Part shown: piece by piece, positions 43,754-51,839 of the stretch | How the letters are laid out: each line of letters starts with the position of its first letter | Position numbering within the stretch: position 1 is the stretch's first letter | NCBI GenBank assembly: GCA_017621035.1 | Contig: JAGATY010000057.1 | Span: forward strand, 1-51,839 | Source of the DNA: Bacteroides sp. | Lineage (GTDB): Bacteria; Bacteroidota; Bacteroidia; Bacteroidales; Bacteroidaceae | Length of the DNA stretch: 51,839 bases | Direction: 5' to 3' | Position numbers and translations under genes: made by a program | The notes under the pieces: generated by a model | What the model was told of the DNA's origin: nothing | Database searches by the model: none | What the model saw: the letters and a program-made list of their open reading frames with translations, nothing else

Positions 43754-45199
43754 ATGGCTGAACAGACTCTTAAGGAGAAGACTGCCAAAGGATTATTCTG
43801 GGGCGGGTTAAGCAACGGTTTGCAGCAGTTGCTTAACCTGCTTTTTGGTATATTCCTGGCCCGCTTGCTCACACCGGATGACTACGGTATGGTGGGCATG
43901 TTGAGCATCTTCTCCCTGATTGCGGCATCGTTGCAGGAGAGTGGATTCACGGCAGCTCTGGTCAATCGGAAGGAGGCCGGGCACGAGGACTTCAATGCCG
44001 TGTTCTGGTTCAATGTGCTGTGTAGTGCCTGCCTGTACACGCTGTTGTTCTTCTGCGCTCCTCTCATTGCAGCCTTTTATGGGGTACCGGAGCTGACAGC
44101 CTTGGCACGTTACACCTTTTTGGGGTTCTTCATTTCCAGTCTGGGCATTGCTCATAGTGCCTATCTGTTCCGCAACCTGATGGTGAAGCAGCGCGCCATG
44201 GCCTCGGTGGTTGCGCTGACAGTTTCGGGTATCACCGGTATTGTGCTGGCTTGGAACGGTTTGGCTTATTGGGGTATTGCCACTCAATCGCTGGTCTACA
44301 TCACTACCAACACAGCCTTCTACTGGTACTTCTCACCGTGGCGACCCACTTTCCGGTGGCATTTTGCTCCTGTGCGTGAGATGTTTGGTTTCAGTAGTCG
44401 TTTGCTGATAACCAATATATTCAACCACATCAATCACAACCTCTTCTCCATCCTACTGGGTAAACTCTATACCGAGAAGGAGGTGGGCTACTACAACCAA
44501 GCCAACAAGTGGTGCGGTATGGGGCAGATGACCATCTTGGGCATGGTAAACGGGGTGGTGCAACCTGTATTTGCCCGCACGGCGGAGGAGCAGGAACGTC
44601 AGCGTCAAATCTTCCGTAAGATGTTACGCTTTGTGTCGTTTGTGTCGTTTCCGGCCATGCTGGGGTTGGGTCTTGTGGCAGAAGAGCTGATAACCATAGC
44701 TGTTACAGATAAGTGGCTACCCAGTGCAGACATGATGCACATCCTTTGCGTGGGAGGTGCTTTTGTGCCGCTGACCCATCTGTATCAGCAGTTCATCATC
44801 AGCAGGGGTAAGTCGCAACTCTTTATGTGGAACACTATTTGTGTATGCGTCTGCCTCCTGATGGTATCGCTGGCAACATACGGTTATGGCATTAAAACCA
44901 TGCTGACGGCTTATGTCGCCCTCAACATTGGTTGGCTGCTGGTGTGGCACTATTTCGTCTGGAAGGAGATAGGCATCCGGCTGATTCATGCCCTGAAAGA
45001 TGTCCTACCGTTTGCTTTGATAGCATCCGGTGTGCTGTTGCTTACTTATTTTCTTACTCTTCCCATCAGTAACATCTATCTGCGATTGGCTGGCAAAGTC
45101 CTGTTGGCCGCCGCTCTTTATATAGGTACCATGTGGCTGTGCCGTTCGGTCACGTTTATGGAAAGCATGGAGTATCTCTTTAAAAGGAAGAAAGCATGA
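43754..45199 (+). CDS. MOP-superfamily polysaccharide flippase (Wzx-like)
   Basis: 481 residues with 12-14 hydrophobic helices and the family start TAKGLFWGGLSNGLQQLLNL. LARLLTPDDYGMVGMLSIFS follows, as in lipopolysaccharide biosynthesis proteins of the MATE/MOP exporter class. It probably moves undecaprenyl-linked sugar units to the periplasmic face. It is the first glycan gene after metG. Its stop overlaps the next start (ATGA). Confidence 0.92.
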   Translation: MAEQTLKEKTAKGLFWGGLSNGLQQLLNLLFGIFLARLLTPDDYGMVGMLSIFSLIAASLQESGFTAALVNRKEAGHEDFNAVFWFNVLCSACLYTLLFFCAPLIAAFYGVPELTALARYTFLGFFISSLGIAHSAYLFRNLMVKQRAMASVVALTVSGITGIVLAWNGLAYWGIATQSLVYITTNTAFYWYFSPWRPTFRWHFAPVREMFGFSSRLLITNIFNHINHNLFSILLGKLYTEKEVGYYNQANKWCGMGQMTILGMVNGVVQPVFARTAEEQERQRQIFRKMLRFVSFVSFPAMLGLGLVAEELITIAVTDKWLPSADMMHILCVGGAFVPLTHLYQQFIISRGKSQLFMWNTICVCVCLLMVSLATYGYGIKTMLTAYVALNIGWLLVWHYFVWKEIGIRLIHALKDVLPFALIASGVLLLTYFLTLPISNIYLRLAGKVLLAAALYIGTMWLCRSVTFMESMEYLFKRKKA

Positions 45200-46050
45200 G
45201 ACTGTTAGGCATCGTTACCCTGTATCATCCGCAACGATTTGTGGAGAACCTCTCTTCCTATGTAGAGGGACTGGATGGTTTATACATCTGGGATAATACT
45301 CCCGAGGGCGATACCTCCTTCTCCCTCCCCGCTGCCATGGAAAGTAAAGTGGTACATGTCCGCAAGGGAGCAAATGTGGGTATCGGTCAGGCACTGAATG
45401 CTGCTGCTACCTATGCCTTGCATCACGGATATACCCACCTGCTGACGATGGATCAGGACAGTTGTTTCCGGGGGAACTCTTTCTTGGATTACATCCACCG
45501 GATAGAAGAAGATGTTGACCCCACCCATATGGCTTATGTCCCCCTCATCAATCGTTCTTCAGAAGAGGAGGAGATGAAAGAGGTATCAGGCATGATAGTT
45601 TCCGGTACCATCTTCCCCACAACAACCTTTCGGGACGCCGGTCTCTTTAATGAAGCCTTTGTGATAGATGCCATCGACACAGAGTACGCCTTACGCATCC
45701 ATCGGCAAGGGGGCAAGATTATGCAGGTTGCTGTCGGGAGATTGCAACATGAGCTGGGGCAACCGCTCCGCAAACGATTCTTGTGTTGGCATCCCGTCTC
45801 ACTGAACTACTCTCCGTTGCGTACTTACTATATTGCCCGTAACTTCTTGTATCTGAGTAAGAAGTATCCGGAGTTTCACCGCCCTGAGTTATTGTGGAAG
45901 CTGGTTTGGGAACGTCCTTTCTATATCCTTTGCTTGGAAACTGGGAAGTGGAAGAAGTTAAAAGCCCTGCTCATCGGTATCTGGCAAGGTTTGCGGGGAG
46001 ACTTGGCACACGACCGTTATTTCCATCAACTAAATGCTTTGAAACGATGA
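45196..46050 (+). CDS. Family 2 glycosyltransferase, rhamnosyltransferase-like
   Basis: 284 residues. A GT-A fold starts with LLGIVTLYHPQRFVENL, then the aspartate DNTPEGDTS. The nucleotide-sugar/metal motif is in HLLTMDQDSCF, and the acceptor-side acidic motif is in DAIDTEYALRIHRQGG, as in dTDP-rhamnosyltransferases of the RfbF/WbbL type. The four-base ATGA overlaps at both ends place it in a tightly coupled cluster. The sugar donor is not certain. Confidence 0.88.
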   Translation: MRLLGIVTLYHPQRFVENLSSYVEGLDGLYIWDNTPEGDTSFSLPAAMESKVVHVRKGANVGIGQALNAAATYALHHGYTHLLTMDQDSCFRGNSFLDYIHRIEEDVDPTHMAYVPLINRSSEEEEMKEVSGMIVSGTIFPTTTFRDAGLFNEAFVIDAIDTEYALRIHRQGGKIMQVAVGRLQHELGQPLRKRFLCWHPVSLNYSPLRTYYIARNFLYLSKKYPEFHRPELLWKLVWERPFYILCLETGKWKKLKALLIGIWQGLRGDLAHDRYFHQLNALKR

Positions 46051-47093
46051 CCTCGCACGAACTCATACAACGCTATAAAAGCTTGAATGAATCCTTCAAG
46101 CCGATACTGATTTACCACTTGGGTATAGATGCCGGCTTCTTTGCCGAGTACACCTATATGTTGCATGCCATGCTCTATTGCCTGCAACAGAAGATACAGT
46201 TCCGCCTCTACTCAGCCGATGCCAATTTCCGGTGTAACAGAGGTTGGAGCGACTACTTCCTGTCCTTCTGTCCGGAGGTTTGTGACGAGTTTCACCATAC
46301 TTATAATATGCACCGTCTTCCTTCCTGGAGAAAACTGTTGCAAGATAGGAATGGTAAGTTGCTGAGGTGGAAACTGAAATGCACTTACCTTAATTGGATA
46401 GGCGACTACCTGGCCTGGAGGAGGTATGGCAAGCGGGTGCGGTTGAACCATCATGTACGCTTTGACATCAATGCCCACTTCTCTATTCCCGAGCTGGAGA
46501 TAGATGGAGACTACCTGCATGCCTTTCGGAAGATGGCAGACATTACTTGGCAGCTTAATCCGGATACTCGGCAGGCAGGCGATTGTCTGTGTCAGACGTT
46601 GAGGCTTCCCGAACAATATGTTGGCTGCCAGGTACGGGGAGGTGACAAGATAACCGAGACAGAGTTGCTCTCACCGGAATATTACCTTCACCTCATTCGG
46701 GAGAAGAGTACAGTGCAACATGTGTTTGTGCTGACCGATGACATCCGCCTCTTTCACTCCTTGCAAACGCTGGCTCCCGAGCTGCATTGGTACACCCTTT
46801 GTTCTCCTCAAGAGCAGGGATATGTCAATAGTTCCTTTTCTCAAGAGCAGGGAGAGAAGAAGAAACAGCAGATGGTGCGCTTCCTCACCTCTATGCAACT
46901 GCTGATGCAATCCTCACTCTTTGTGGGCAGCGTCACTACCGGTCCCAGCCTCTTCCTGCTGAAGTGGTTCCATCCACATCACTGTCCGGCCGACTGCTTG
47001 CCTGAACAATTCCCGCAGATAGCACGTTTGCCGGTGGCAGGACGTAGTGAGGCGGCAGGAAAATATTTGCAGAATAGGAACTTCCCGATTTAA
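46047..47093 (+). CDS. Fucosyltransferase-superfamily-like protein, cytoplasmic
   Basis: 348 residues from the ATG at 46047 (MTSHELIQRY), which overlaps the previous stop by four bases. The open frame extends to 45894 inside the upstream gene and is rejected. There is no signal peptide. The segment CQVRGGDKITETELLSPEYY resembles the basic 'VRrGDK' motif I of GT-B fucosyltransferases (NodZ/FUT8/POFUT-type), and LFVGSVTTGPSLFLLKW resembles the later 'S.fS..s..a' block. Donor and acceptor are unknown, and the assignment is tentative; it could be a distant GT of another family. Confidence 0.6.
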   Translation: MTSHELIQRYKSLNESFKPILIYHLGIDAGFFAEYTYMLHAMLYCLQQKIQFRLYSADANFRCNRGWSDYFLSFCPEVCDEFHHTYNMHRLPSWRKLLQDRNGKLLRWKLKCTYLNWIGDYLAWRRYGKRVRLNHHVRFDINAHFSIPELEIDGDYLHAFRKMADITWQLNPDTRQAGDCLCQTLRLPEQYVGCQVRGGDKITETELLSPEYYLHLIREKSTVQHVFVLTDDIRLFHSLQTLAPELHWYTLCSPQEQGYVNSSFSQEQGEKKKQQMVRFLTSMQLLMQSSLFVGSVTTGPSLFLLKWFHPHHCPADCLPEQFPQIARLPVAGRSEAAGKYLQNRNFPI

Positions 47094-47119
47094 TTCATAC
47101 TTTTGTGGCACACATTCAC

Positions 47120-47992
47120 ATGGAGGCAATGAAGAAGAGATACACACCGGAGGAACTGACGCAGCTGCACACCGAGCTTTATGACATACTGCAAGAAACC
47201 ATCCGCATCTGCAAGAAGCATGACATTCCCTACTTCCTGATAGGTGGGACAGCCATTGGTGCTTTGTATGACCGTGCCATTCTCCCGTGGGATGATGACA
47301 TCGACATCGGTATGACCCGCCCTCATTATAACCGATTTCTGGAGATTGCCCCTCAGGAACTGGGGGAAGAGTACTTCTTGTCGTGGATAGGAAGTGACCC
47401 GCGCACACCTTATTATTATGCTAAAGTCAAGAAGCATCATACACTCTTTGTGGAGCCACTCTTTGCCGACGTACCCATGCATCAGGGAATTTTCATCGAC
47501 GTGTTTCCTTTCGACCGCATTCCCGACAATCGTTTCCTGCAGCGCTGTCAGTATAATCTGGTCAACTTCTTGAAGTGTTGCCTCATGGGGAAAGAGAAGT
47601 GGCTGTGGAAGTATTTCGGTACTTGTGAGGTGGAGAACCCTTCCAATCGCGGACGAATCCCCTGCCTGCTGAACAAGATAGTCGACGTGACTCTCTCCAA
47701 GAAGAGCATCTACCGCCTGATGGTCGGTGTGCAAAGCCTCTTTAATAAGTGCCGGACCCGCTATTATAATAATGTGATTACCAAGACGGATCACGTGTTA
47801 GAGACAAGCCTGCAACAGTTGCAGCCTGTTCCATTCGGACCGTTGGAAGCTACGGTTCCCTATGATCTGGAAGGTTTCTTACGCTACAACTATCCCTCTT
47901 TGCACCGTTTCACGGAAGAGGAGCAAGATAAAATCAACGACCACTACCCGGCCGTTCTCTCATTCAACACACTAAAACCCCAAAAGTCATGA
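47120..47992 (+). CDS. LicD-family phosphotransferase (phosphocholine transferase-like)
   Basis: 290 residues from the ATG at 47120; a GTG at 47105 is possible. The LicD core is present: HDIPYFLIGGTAIGALYD, then LPWDDDIDIGMTRPHY with the paired Asp residues of the nucleotidyl-transfer fold, and HQGIFIDVFPFDRIPD. LicD proteins attach phosphocholine, or in some cases ribitol-phosphate or related groups, to surface glycans. In this cluster it would decorate the polysaccharide with a phospho-substituent. It overlaps the next gene by four bases. Confidence 0.92.
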   Translation: MEAMKKRYTPEELTQLHTELYDILQETIRICKKHDIPYFLIGGTAIGALYDRAILPWDDDIDIGMTRPHYNRFLEIAPQELGEEYFLSWIGSDPRTPYYYAKVKKHHTLFVEPLFADVPMHQGIFIDVFPFDRIPDNRFLQRCQYNLVNFLKCCLMGKEKWLWKYFGTCEVENPSNRGRIPCLLNKIVDVTLSKKSIYRLMVGVQSLFNKCRTRYYNNVITKTDHVLETSLQQLQPVPFGPLEATVPYDLEGFLRYNYPSLHRFTEEEQDKINDHYPAVLSFNTLKPQKS

Positions 47993-49005
47993 AGCCAGCC
48001 CTTGTTGATATCGCTGTACTGATTCTTTTCTTCAATCGTCCCAAGCAGTTGGAAGCTGTGTTCCGGCAGGTATGTCAGGCACGTCCTTCCCGCTTGTTTC
48101 TGTATCAAGACGGGCCACGCAACGAGAACGATCTGCCCGGTATTCAAGCTTGTCGCGAAGTGGTTGCACAAATTGACTGGGAGTGTGAGGTTCATCAGCT
48201 GTACCAAGAGAAGAATTACGGCTGCGACCCGTCAGAGTTCATCTCCCAAAAGTGGGCTTTCTCTTTGGCCGACAAGTGCATCGTGCTGGAAGATGACGAT
48301 GTTCCCGCCCTCTCCTTCTTCCCTTTCTGTAAAGAGATGTTAGACAAGTATGAGCATGACACTCGCATCAGCATGATTGCAGGTTTCAATCCGGAGGAGG
48401 TTTCTCCTGATGTTCCTTACGATTACTTCTTTGCCTCCACCTTCTCCATCTGGGGATGGGCCAGTTGGAAGCGGGTAGTAGACCAATGGGATGAACACTA
48501 CTCCTTCCTGGATGACAGCTTCAACATGCGTCAATTGCAGCAACTCATCAAGGAGCGGAAGTATCGCGACGACTTCATTTACATGTGTCAACGCCATCGC
48601 GAGAACGGGAAAGCCTATTATGAGACAATCTTCCACGCCTCCATGCTCTTCAACTCCGGCCTGGCCATTGTGCCAACGCACAACATGATAAACAACTTGG
48701 GCGTCACGTCCGACTCCACCCACTTTGCCGGTTCAGTGCATACACTGCCCCGTGCCTATCGACGCATCTTCACCATGCAACGCCACGAACTGACGTTCCC
48801 ACTGAAACATCCGCGCTATGTGATAGAGAACGTTGCCTATAAGCAGAGCGTTTACCGCATCATGTGTTGGGGACATCCCTGGCGAAAGGTGGCACGTTCG
48901 CTGGAAGAGCTCTTCCTGAACCTGCGTTACGGTAACTTCCGGCTGATAGGCCAAGCCGTCAGAAAGCGCTGGGCTAAGTGGATGAAACAAGACAAACACC
49001 TATAA
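47989..49005 (+). CDS. Glycosyltransferase, GT-A type
   Basis: 338 residues. ILFFNRPKQLEAVFRQV at the N-terminus and the DQDGPR-like YQDGPRNEND segment, followed by KCIVLEDDDVPALSFF with the DxD-like acidic cluster. AYKQSVYRIMCWGHPWRK is near the C-terminus. This is the glycosyltransferase family seen in Bacteroides surface-glycan loci that is often annotated only as glycosyltransferase. It overlaps licD by four bases. Confidence 0.83.
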   Translation: MKPALVDIAVLILFFNRPKQLEAVFRQVCQARPSRLFLYQDGPRNENDLPGIQACREVVAQIDWECEVHQLYQEKNYGCDPSEFISQKWAFSLADKCIVLEDDDVPALSFFPFCKEMLDKYEHDTRISMIAGFNPEEVSPDVPYDYFFASTFSIWGWASWKRVVDQWDEHYSFLDDSFNMRQLQQLIKERKYRDDFIYMCQRHRENGKAYYETIFHASMLFNSGLAIVPTHNMINNLGVTSDSTHFAGSVHTLPRAYRRIFTMQRHELTFPLKHPRYVIENVAYKQSVYRIMCWGHPWRKVARSLEELFLNLRYGNFRLIGQAVRKRWAKWMKQDKHL

Positions 49006-49015
49006 CCCATTCCCT

Positions 49016-50278
49016 ATGAGAGTACTGCTAATCAATACTTCTGAGCGCATCGGCGGGGCAGCTGTAGCCTGCAGCCGATTGTTAGAAGCGCTTACTAACT
49101 GTGGCGTGAAGGCCAAGATGCTGGTGCGCGACAAACAGAGCGACTCCCTTTCTGTGGTTACTGTCGGCAGCAAGTGGCACATGAAGCTCTGTTTTCTGTG
49201 GGAACGCTTCACCATTTGGGCGGCCAACCGCTTCAGTCGTAAGAATCTGTTTGCCGTGGACATTGCCAATGCCGGCACAGATGTAACCCGCCTGCCGGAA
49301 TTTCGTGAGGCAGATGTCATCCACCTGCATTGGGTAAACCAGGGATTCCTCTCCCTGAAACAGCTGGAAAAGATACTTGCTTCCGGCAAAAGAGTTGTGT
49401 GGACCATGCACGACATGTGGCCCTCTACCGCCATTTGTCACCACGCGCGGCAGTGTACCCGTTACCGAGAGTTGTGCCACCACTGCCCCTATCTGCAGGG
49501 AGGAGGCAGTGCCACCGACCTCTCCTATCACACCTTTCTTCGCAAGCAACAGATGTTCCGTGGCCATCGGGTTAGTCTGGTGGCCTGCAGTCACTGGTTG
49601 GAGGGGCTGGCCAAGCAGAGTGCACTGCTGAAGGAGCAACACATCACCTCCATCCCCAACCCTCTGAACACCCGCCTCTTCAAGCCAAACAATCCGGATG
49701 AGGCACGCACCCGTCTGCAGCTTCCGTTAGAGAAGAGGCTGATTCTGTTTGGTTCAGTGAAGATTACCGATAAGAGAAAAGGCATCGACTACCTGATAGA
49801 AGCCTGCCGCCTGTTGGCCGAAAACCATCCGCAACTGAGAGAGCAACTGGGTGTGGTAGTGTTTGGAAACGGCTCTGAGCAACTGGCTGCCCTGCTTCCT
49901 TTCCCGGTCTACGCTGTGGGCTATCTCTCAGAAGAGGCACGTTTGGTAGATGTCTATAACGCAGTGGACCTCTTTGTAACTCCTTCACTGGAAGAGAATC
50001 TGCCCAACACCATTATGGAAGCCATGGCTTGTGGTACACCTTGTGTGGGCTTTCAGATAGGCGGAATACCGGAAATGATAGACCACGGAGAGAATGGCTA
50101 TGTGGCTGAATACAAGTCTTCCGAAGACTTTGCCCGAGGCATTCACACCCTTCTTTCCGCTCCCAATTATAGTGAACTCTGTCGCCAAGCTGTCCGCAAG
50201 GTGGTTACACACTACTCTGAGGACGCAGTGGCCAGACGTTACATCCAACTTTATGCCCAAGGCTCCTTACAAACATAA
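49016..50278 (+). CDS. Family 4 glycosyltransferase
   Basis: 420 residues with a GT-B fold. The N-terminal LINTSERIGGAAVACSRLLE is the GGA motif of GT4. The C-terminal donor domain has LFGSVKITDKRKGIDYLIEA and the EX7E element SLEENLPNTIMEAMACGTP. An unusual Cys/His-rich patch (CHHARQCTRYRELCHHCPYL) at about residues 142-161 is a feature of one GT4 subgroup. It follows the previous gene by 10 bases. Donor sugar unknown. Confidence 0.93.
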   Translation: MRVLLINTSERIGGAAVACSRLLEALTNCGVKAKMLVRDKQSDSLSVVTVGSKWHMKLCFLWERFTIWAANRFSRKNLFAVDIANAGTDVTRLPEFREADVIHLHWVNQGFLSLKQLEKILASGKRVVWTMHDMWPSTAICHHARQCTRYRELCHHCPYLQGGGSATDLSYHTFLRKQQMFRGHRVSLVACSHWLEGLAKQSALLKEQHITSIPNPLNTRLFKPNNPDEARTRLQLPLEKRLILFGSVKITDKRKGIDYLIEACRLLAENHPQLREQLGVVVFGNGSEQLAALLPFPVYAVGYLSEEARLVDVYNAVDLFVTPSLEENLPNTIMEAMACGTPCVGFQIGGIPEMIDHGENGYVAEYKSSEDFARGIHTLLSAPNYSELCRQAVRKVVTHYSEDAVARRYIQLYAQGSLQT

Positions 50279-50348
50279 GGAGTAGCTGCCCGGCTAATTA
50301 AACGAAACTCAGGAACCCAAAGTTACAATCGCTCAAAAACTAACCTTC

Positions 50349-51101
50349 ATGCACACTCACCTGACACCCACCTTCAGCGTAATAACCGTTTGCTACAACG
50401 CTGAGCAAACGCTGGAAGAGACCATCCTTAGTGTAATCACCCAGACGTACCACCACCACGTGGAGTACATTATAGTGGATGGTGCCTCGAAAGACAGTAC
50501 ACCGGTGCTAATAGAAAAGTACCGCGACCGCATTGCCAAAGTGATTAGTGAACCGGACAAGGGACTGTACGACGCCATGAATAAAGGCATCGCACTGGCC
50601 ACAGGTGACTATCTTTGCTTCTTGAATGCAGGCGATCACTTCCACGAAGACGATACCCTGCAACGCATGGTACACACACTGGCGGGGAAGAAGGAACTGC
50701 CCGACGTGCTCTATGGTGAGACGGAACTGGTGGACGAGCACGGACATTTCCTCCGCATGCGCCGTCTGGCGGCTCCGGAGGTGCTTACCTGGAAGAGCTT
50801 TCGTCAGGGAATGTTGGTCTGCCATCAAGCCTTCTTTGCCAAGAGAGAGCTTGTCGAACCTTACAACCTTGCTTACCGTTTCTCTGCCGACTTCGACTGG
50901 TGCATCCGCATCATGCGAAAAGCACACGAGTTGCATAACACTCACCTGACCCTTATCGATTACCTCTCTGAGGGCATGACAACTCGCAACCACAAGGCCT
51001 CGTTGAAGGAACGCTTCCGCATCATGGTTCACTACTATGGTTGGCTAAGTACGCTGCTCCACCACGCTTGGTTTGTTGTGCGGGCAGTTATAAAGAAGTG
51101 A
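50349..51101 (+). CDS. Family 2 glycosyltransferase
   Basis: 250 residues with a classic GT2 fold: TFSVITVCYNAEQTLEETI, then EYIIVDGASKDST, EPDKGLYDAMNKGIALATGDY and CFLNAGDHF with the DxD-like motif. This subtype (WcaA/WcaE-like) is common at the ends of surface-glycan clusters. The gap to the GT4 gene is 70 bases, without a promoter box that I can see. It is the last complete gene of the cluster before an intergenic repeat and an IS element. Confidence 0.93.
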   Translation: MHTHLTPTFSVITVCYNAEQTLEETILSVITQTYHHHVEYIIVDGASKDSTPVLIEKYRDRIAKVISEPDKGLYDAMNKGIALATGDYLCFLNAGDHFHEDDTLQRMVHTLAGKKELPDVLYGETELVDEHGHFLRMRRLAAPEVLTWKSFRQGMLVCHQAFFAKRELVEPYNLAYRFSADFDWCIRIMRKAHELHNTHLTLIDYLSEGMTTRNHKASLKERFRIMVHYYGWLSTLLHHAWFVVRAVIKK

Positions 51102-51146
51102 CCCTCCACTTACGGACAAACCATCCTCCACACTAGTACCTGATAT

Positions 51147-51212
51147 GCACAAGATGCCAACTTGTGTTGCACAAGATGCCATCTTGTGCTGCATAAGATG
51201 CCATCTTGTGCA
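51147..51212. repeat. Three tandem 22-bp palindromic units
   Basis: GCACAAGATGCCAACTTGTGTT, GCACAAGATGCCATCTTGTGCT-like and GCATAAGATGCCATCTTGTGCA-like units start at 51147, 51169 and 51191. The central unit is a perfect palindrome (10-bp arms around one C). Period 22 is the same as at 7875, 28586 and 41435, but the sequence is unrelated. Confidence 0.88.
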
Positions 51213-51311
51213 TCTCTTCTTTTAATGTGTCGCTCGGGAAAGTCTATTGTGCCGCTCGGGCAGATTAAGTGCGGCGGGCGGAAAGTGTGAGTGCGGAGCA
51301 CCTTTTCTATA

Positions 51312-51839
51312 ACGTGAGTTCGGTATAAGGCTTATCCAATCCACCTGCTTTTGTCAATGATTTCAATGTTCATAGATGGCTTCTTAGGCAAGAGGTTATA
51401 TGCGATAAGACCAGCAAACAGGTTGGTAGCAAAATTGTCAACAGAGCGATGTCTGGTATGTTCGATATGGCAGATGTTTTTTAATTCATCATTGACGGTT
51501 TCAATGACAGCTCTCTTTCTAAGCAGAATCTTGTCGTATAAGTTCATCAGGGAATTCTTCATATTCTTCTTAATCTTTGTAACAAGATGTATATCATTCA
51601 CGAAAAGTAATTCAAACAGATCCTGACTGATATATCCTCTGTCTGCAAAGAGTTTTCCGAAGAGTCGTTCTGTGAAAGTACTGTCTTTCAGCGGTTCTCG
51701 GTCATCCACATTGCCGGGAGTAAGTCTCCATTGGATGATTTCTCCCTTGTCGTTGATGACCAGATGAAGCTTGAATCCATAGAACCAGCCCATAGTGCAT
51801 TTGCCCTTTGCCGCCCATCCTTTCATGGTCTTGTGGCTA
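51312..51839 (-). mobile_element. IS982-family insertion sequence, right part beyond window
   Basis: The region from about 51312 contains the transposase gene and, outside its stop, ACGTGAGTTCGGTATAAGG at 51312-51330, which is the probable terminal inverted repeat. The other end and target duplication lie beyond the window. Confidence 0.75.
51332..51838 (-). CDS. IS982-family transposase, C-terminal part
   Basis: At least 168 residues, open to the right edge and so missing the N-terminus. Reading upstream of the Met at 51826 continues as SHKT without a stop, so that Met is internal. DDE-type elements: GWFYGFKLHLVINDKGE, GNVDDREPL, the Asp in FGKLFADRGYI, and the terminal Glu in RAVIETVNDELKNI. 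C-terminus: NLFAGLIAYNLLPKKPSMN. IS982-type sequence, close to Bacteroidetes members. It adjoins the end of the glycan cluster. Confidence 0.88.
   Translation of the reverse strand, partial: SHKTMKGWAAKGKCTMGWFYGFKLHLVINDKGEIIQWRLTPGNVDDREPLKDSTFTERLFGKLFADRGYISQDLFELLFVNDIHLVTKIKKNMKNSLMNLYDKILLRKRAVIETVNDELKNICHIEHTRHRSVDNFATNLFAGLIAYNLLPKKPSMNIEIIDKSRWIG

Overview
The window reads as a chromosome segment from a gut Bacteroidaceae (Bacteroides/Phocaeicola type). The evidence is the recurrent Bacteroidetes promoter (TTTG, about 19 bases, TANNTTTG), a capsule locus head with a UpxY antiterminator and a tyrosine recombinase, a one-protein hybrid two-component sensor, a rimP-nusA-infB-cvpA-sufBCDS gene order, and an IS982-type transposase. 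Assignments rest on reading the translated sequence; no database search was possible.

Layout. 1-4.4 kb (minus strand): the head of a capsular polysaccharide locus, read right to left: tyrosine recombinase, its terminator, an invertible promoter segment bounded by 19-bp inverted repeats, upxY, two small unknown genes, a WecA-type initiating phosphosugar transferase, then the start of an AAA-ATPase-like gene cut by the window edge. In this assembly the only consensus promoter in the invertible segment points away from upxY, so the captured phase looks OFF. 4.5 kb: a CAU-anticodon tRNA. 5.1-7.8 kb: mutS. 8.0-18.4 kb (minus): one long housekeeping run, rimP-nusA-infB-cvpA-sufB-sufC-sufD-sufS, with a consensus promoter and a terminator-like hairpin in the rimP leader. 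18.5-20.6 kb (minus): a GNAT-like protein and a Ca/Na antiporter. 20.7-28.6 kb (plus, visibly GC-richer): radA, a zeta-toxin pair, an AraC-type DNA-binding protein, and a three-gene redox cassette (NapH/NapG-like polyferredoxin fusion, Tat-exported Fe-S aldo/keto reductase lipoprotein, FAD oxidoreductase).

28.9-34.1 kb (plus): an orphan hybrid sensor/regulator (HTCS) with a DUF5009-type membrane acyltransferase. 34.2-37.9 kb (minus): lepB, a second signal-peptidase-fold protein that lacks both catalytic residues, a WbqC-family protein and queH. 38.0-41.2 kb: a DUF2851 protein (plus) converging on an LPP20-like secreted protein (minus). 41.7-51.1 kb (plus): metG followed by a surface-glycan cluster (MOP flippase, several glycosyltransferases, a LicD-family transferase, a fucosyltransferase-like protein), much of it with 4-bp stop/start overlaps. 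The right edge is an IS982-family element cut by the window.

The most unusual cross-window signal is a set of short intergenic arrays at four loci. They have unrelated sequences but the same 22-bp period and often contain palindromic or inverted units. An 11-bp version and a 42-bp version occur as well. One 22-bp unit sequence is shared, in opposite orientation, between the mutS and metG upstream regions. Other points of interest are the phase-variable capsule promoter, the pseudo-signal peptidase, the fused polyferredoxin with an internal Tat motif, and the rimP leader hairpin.
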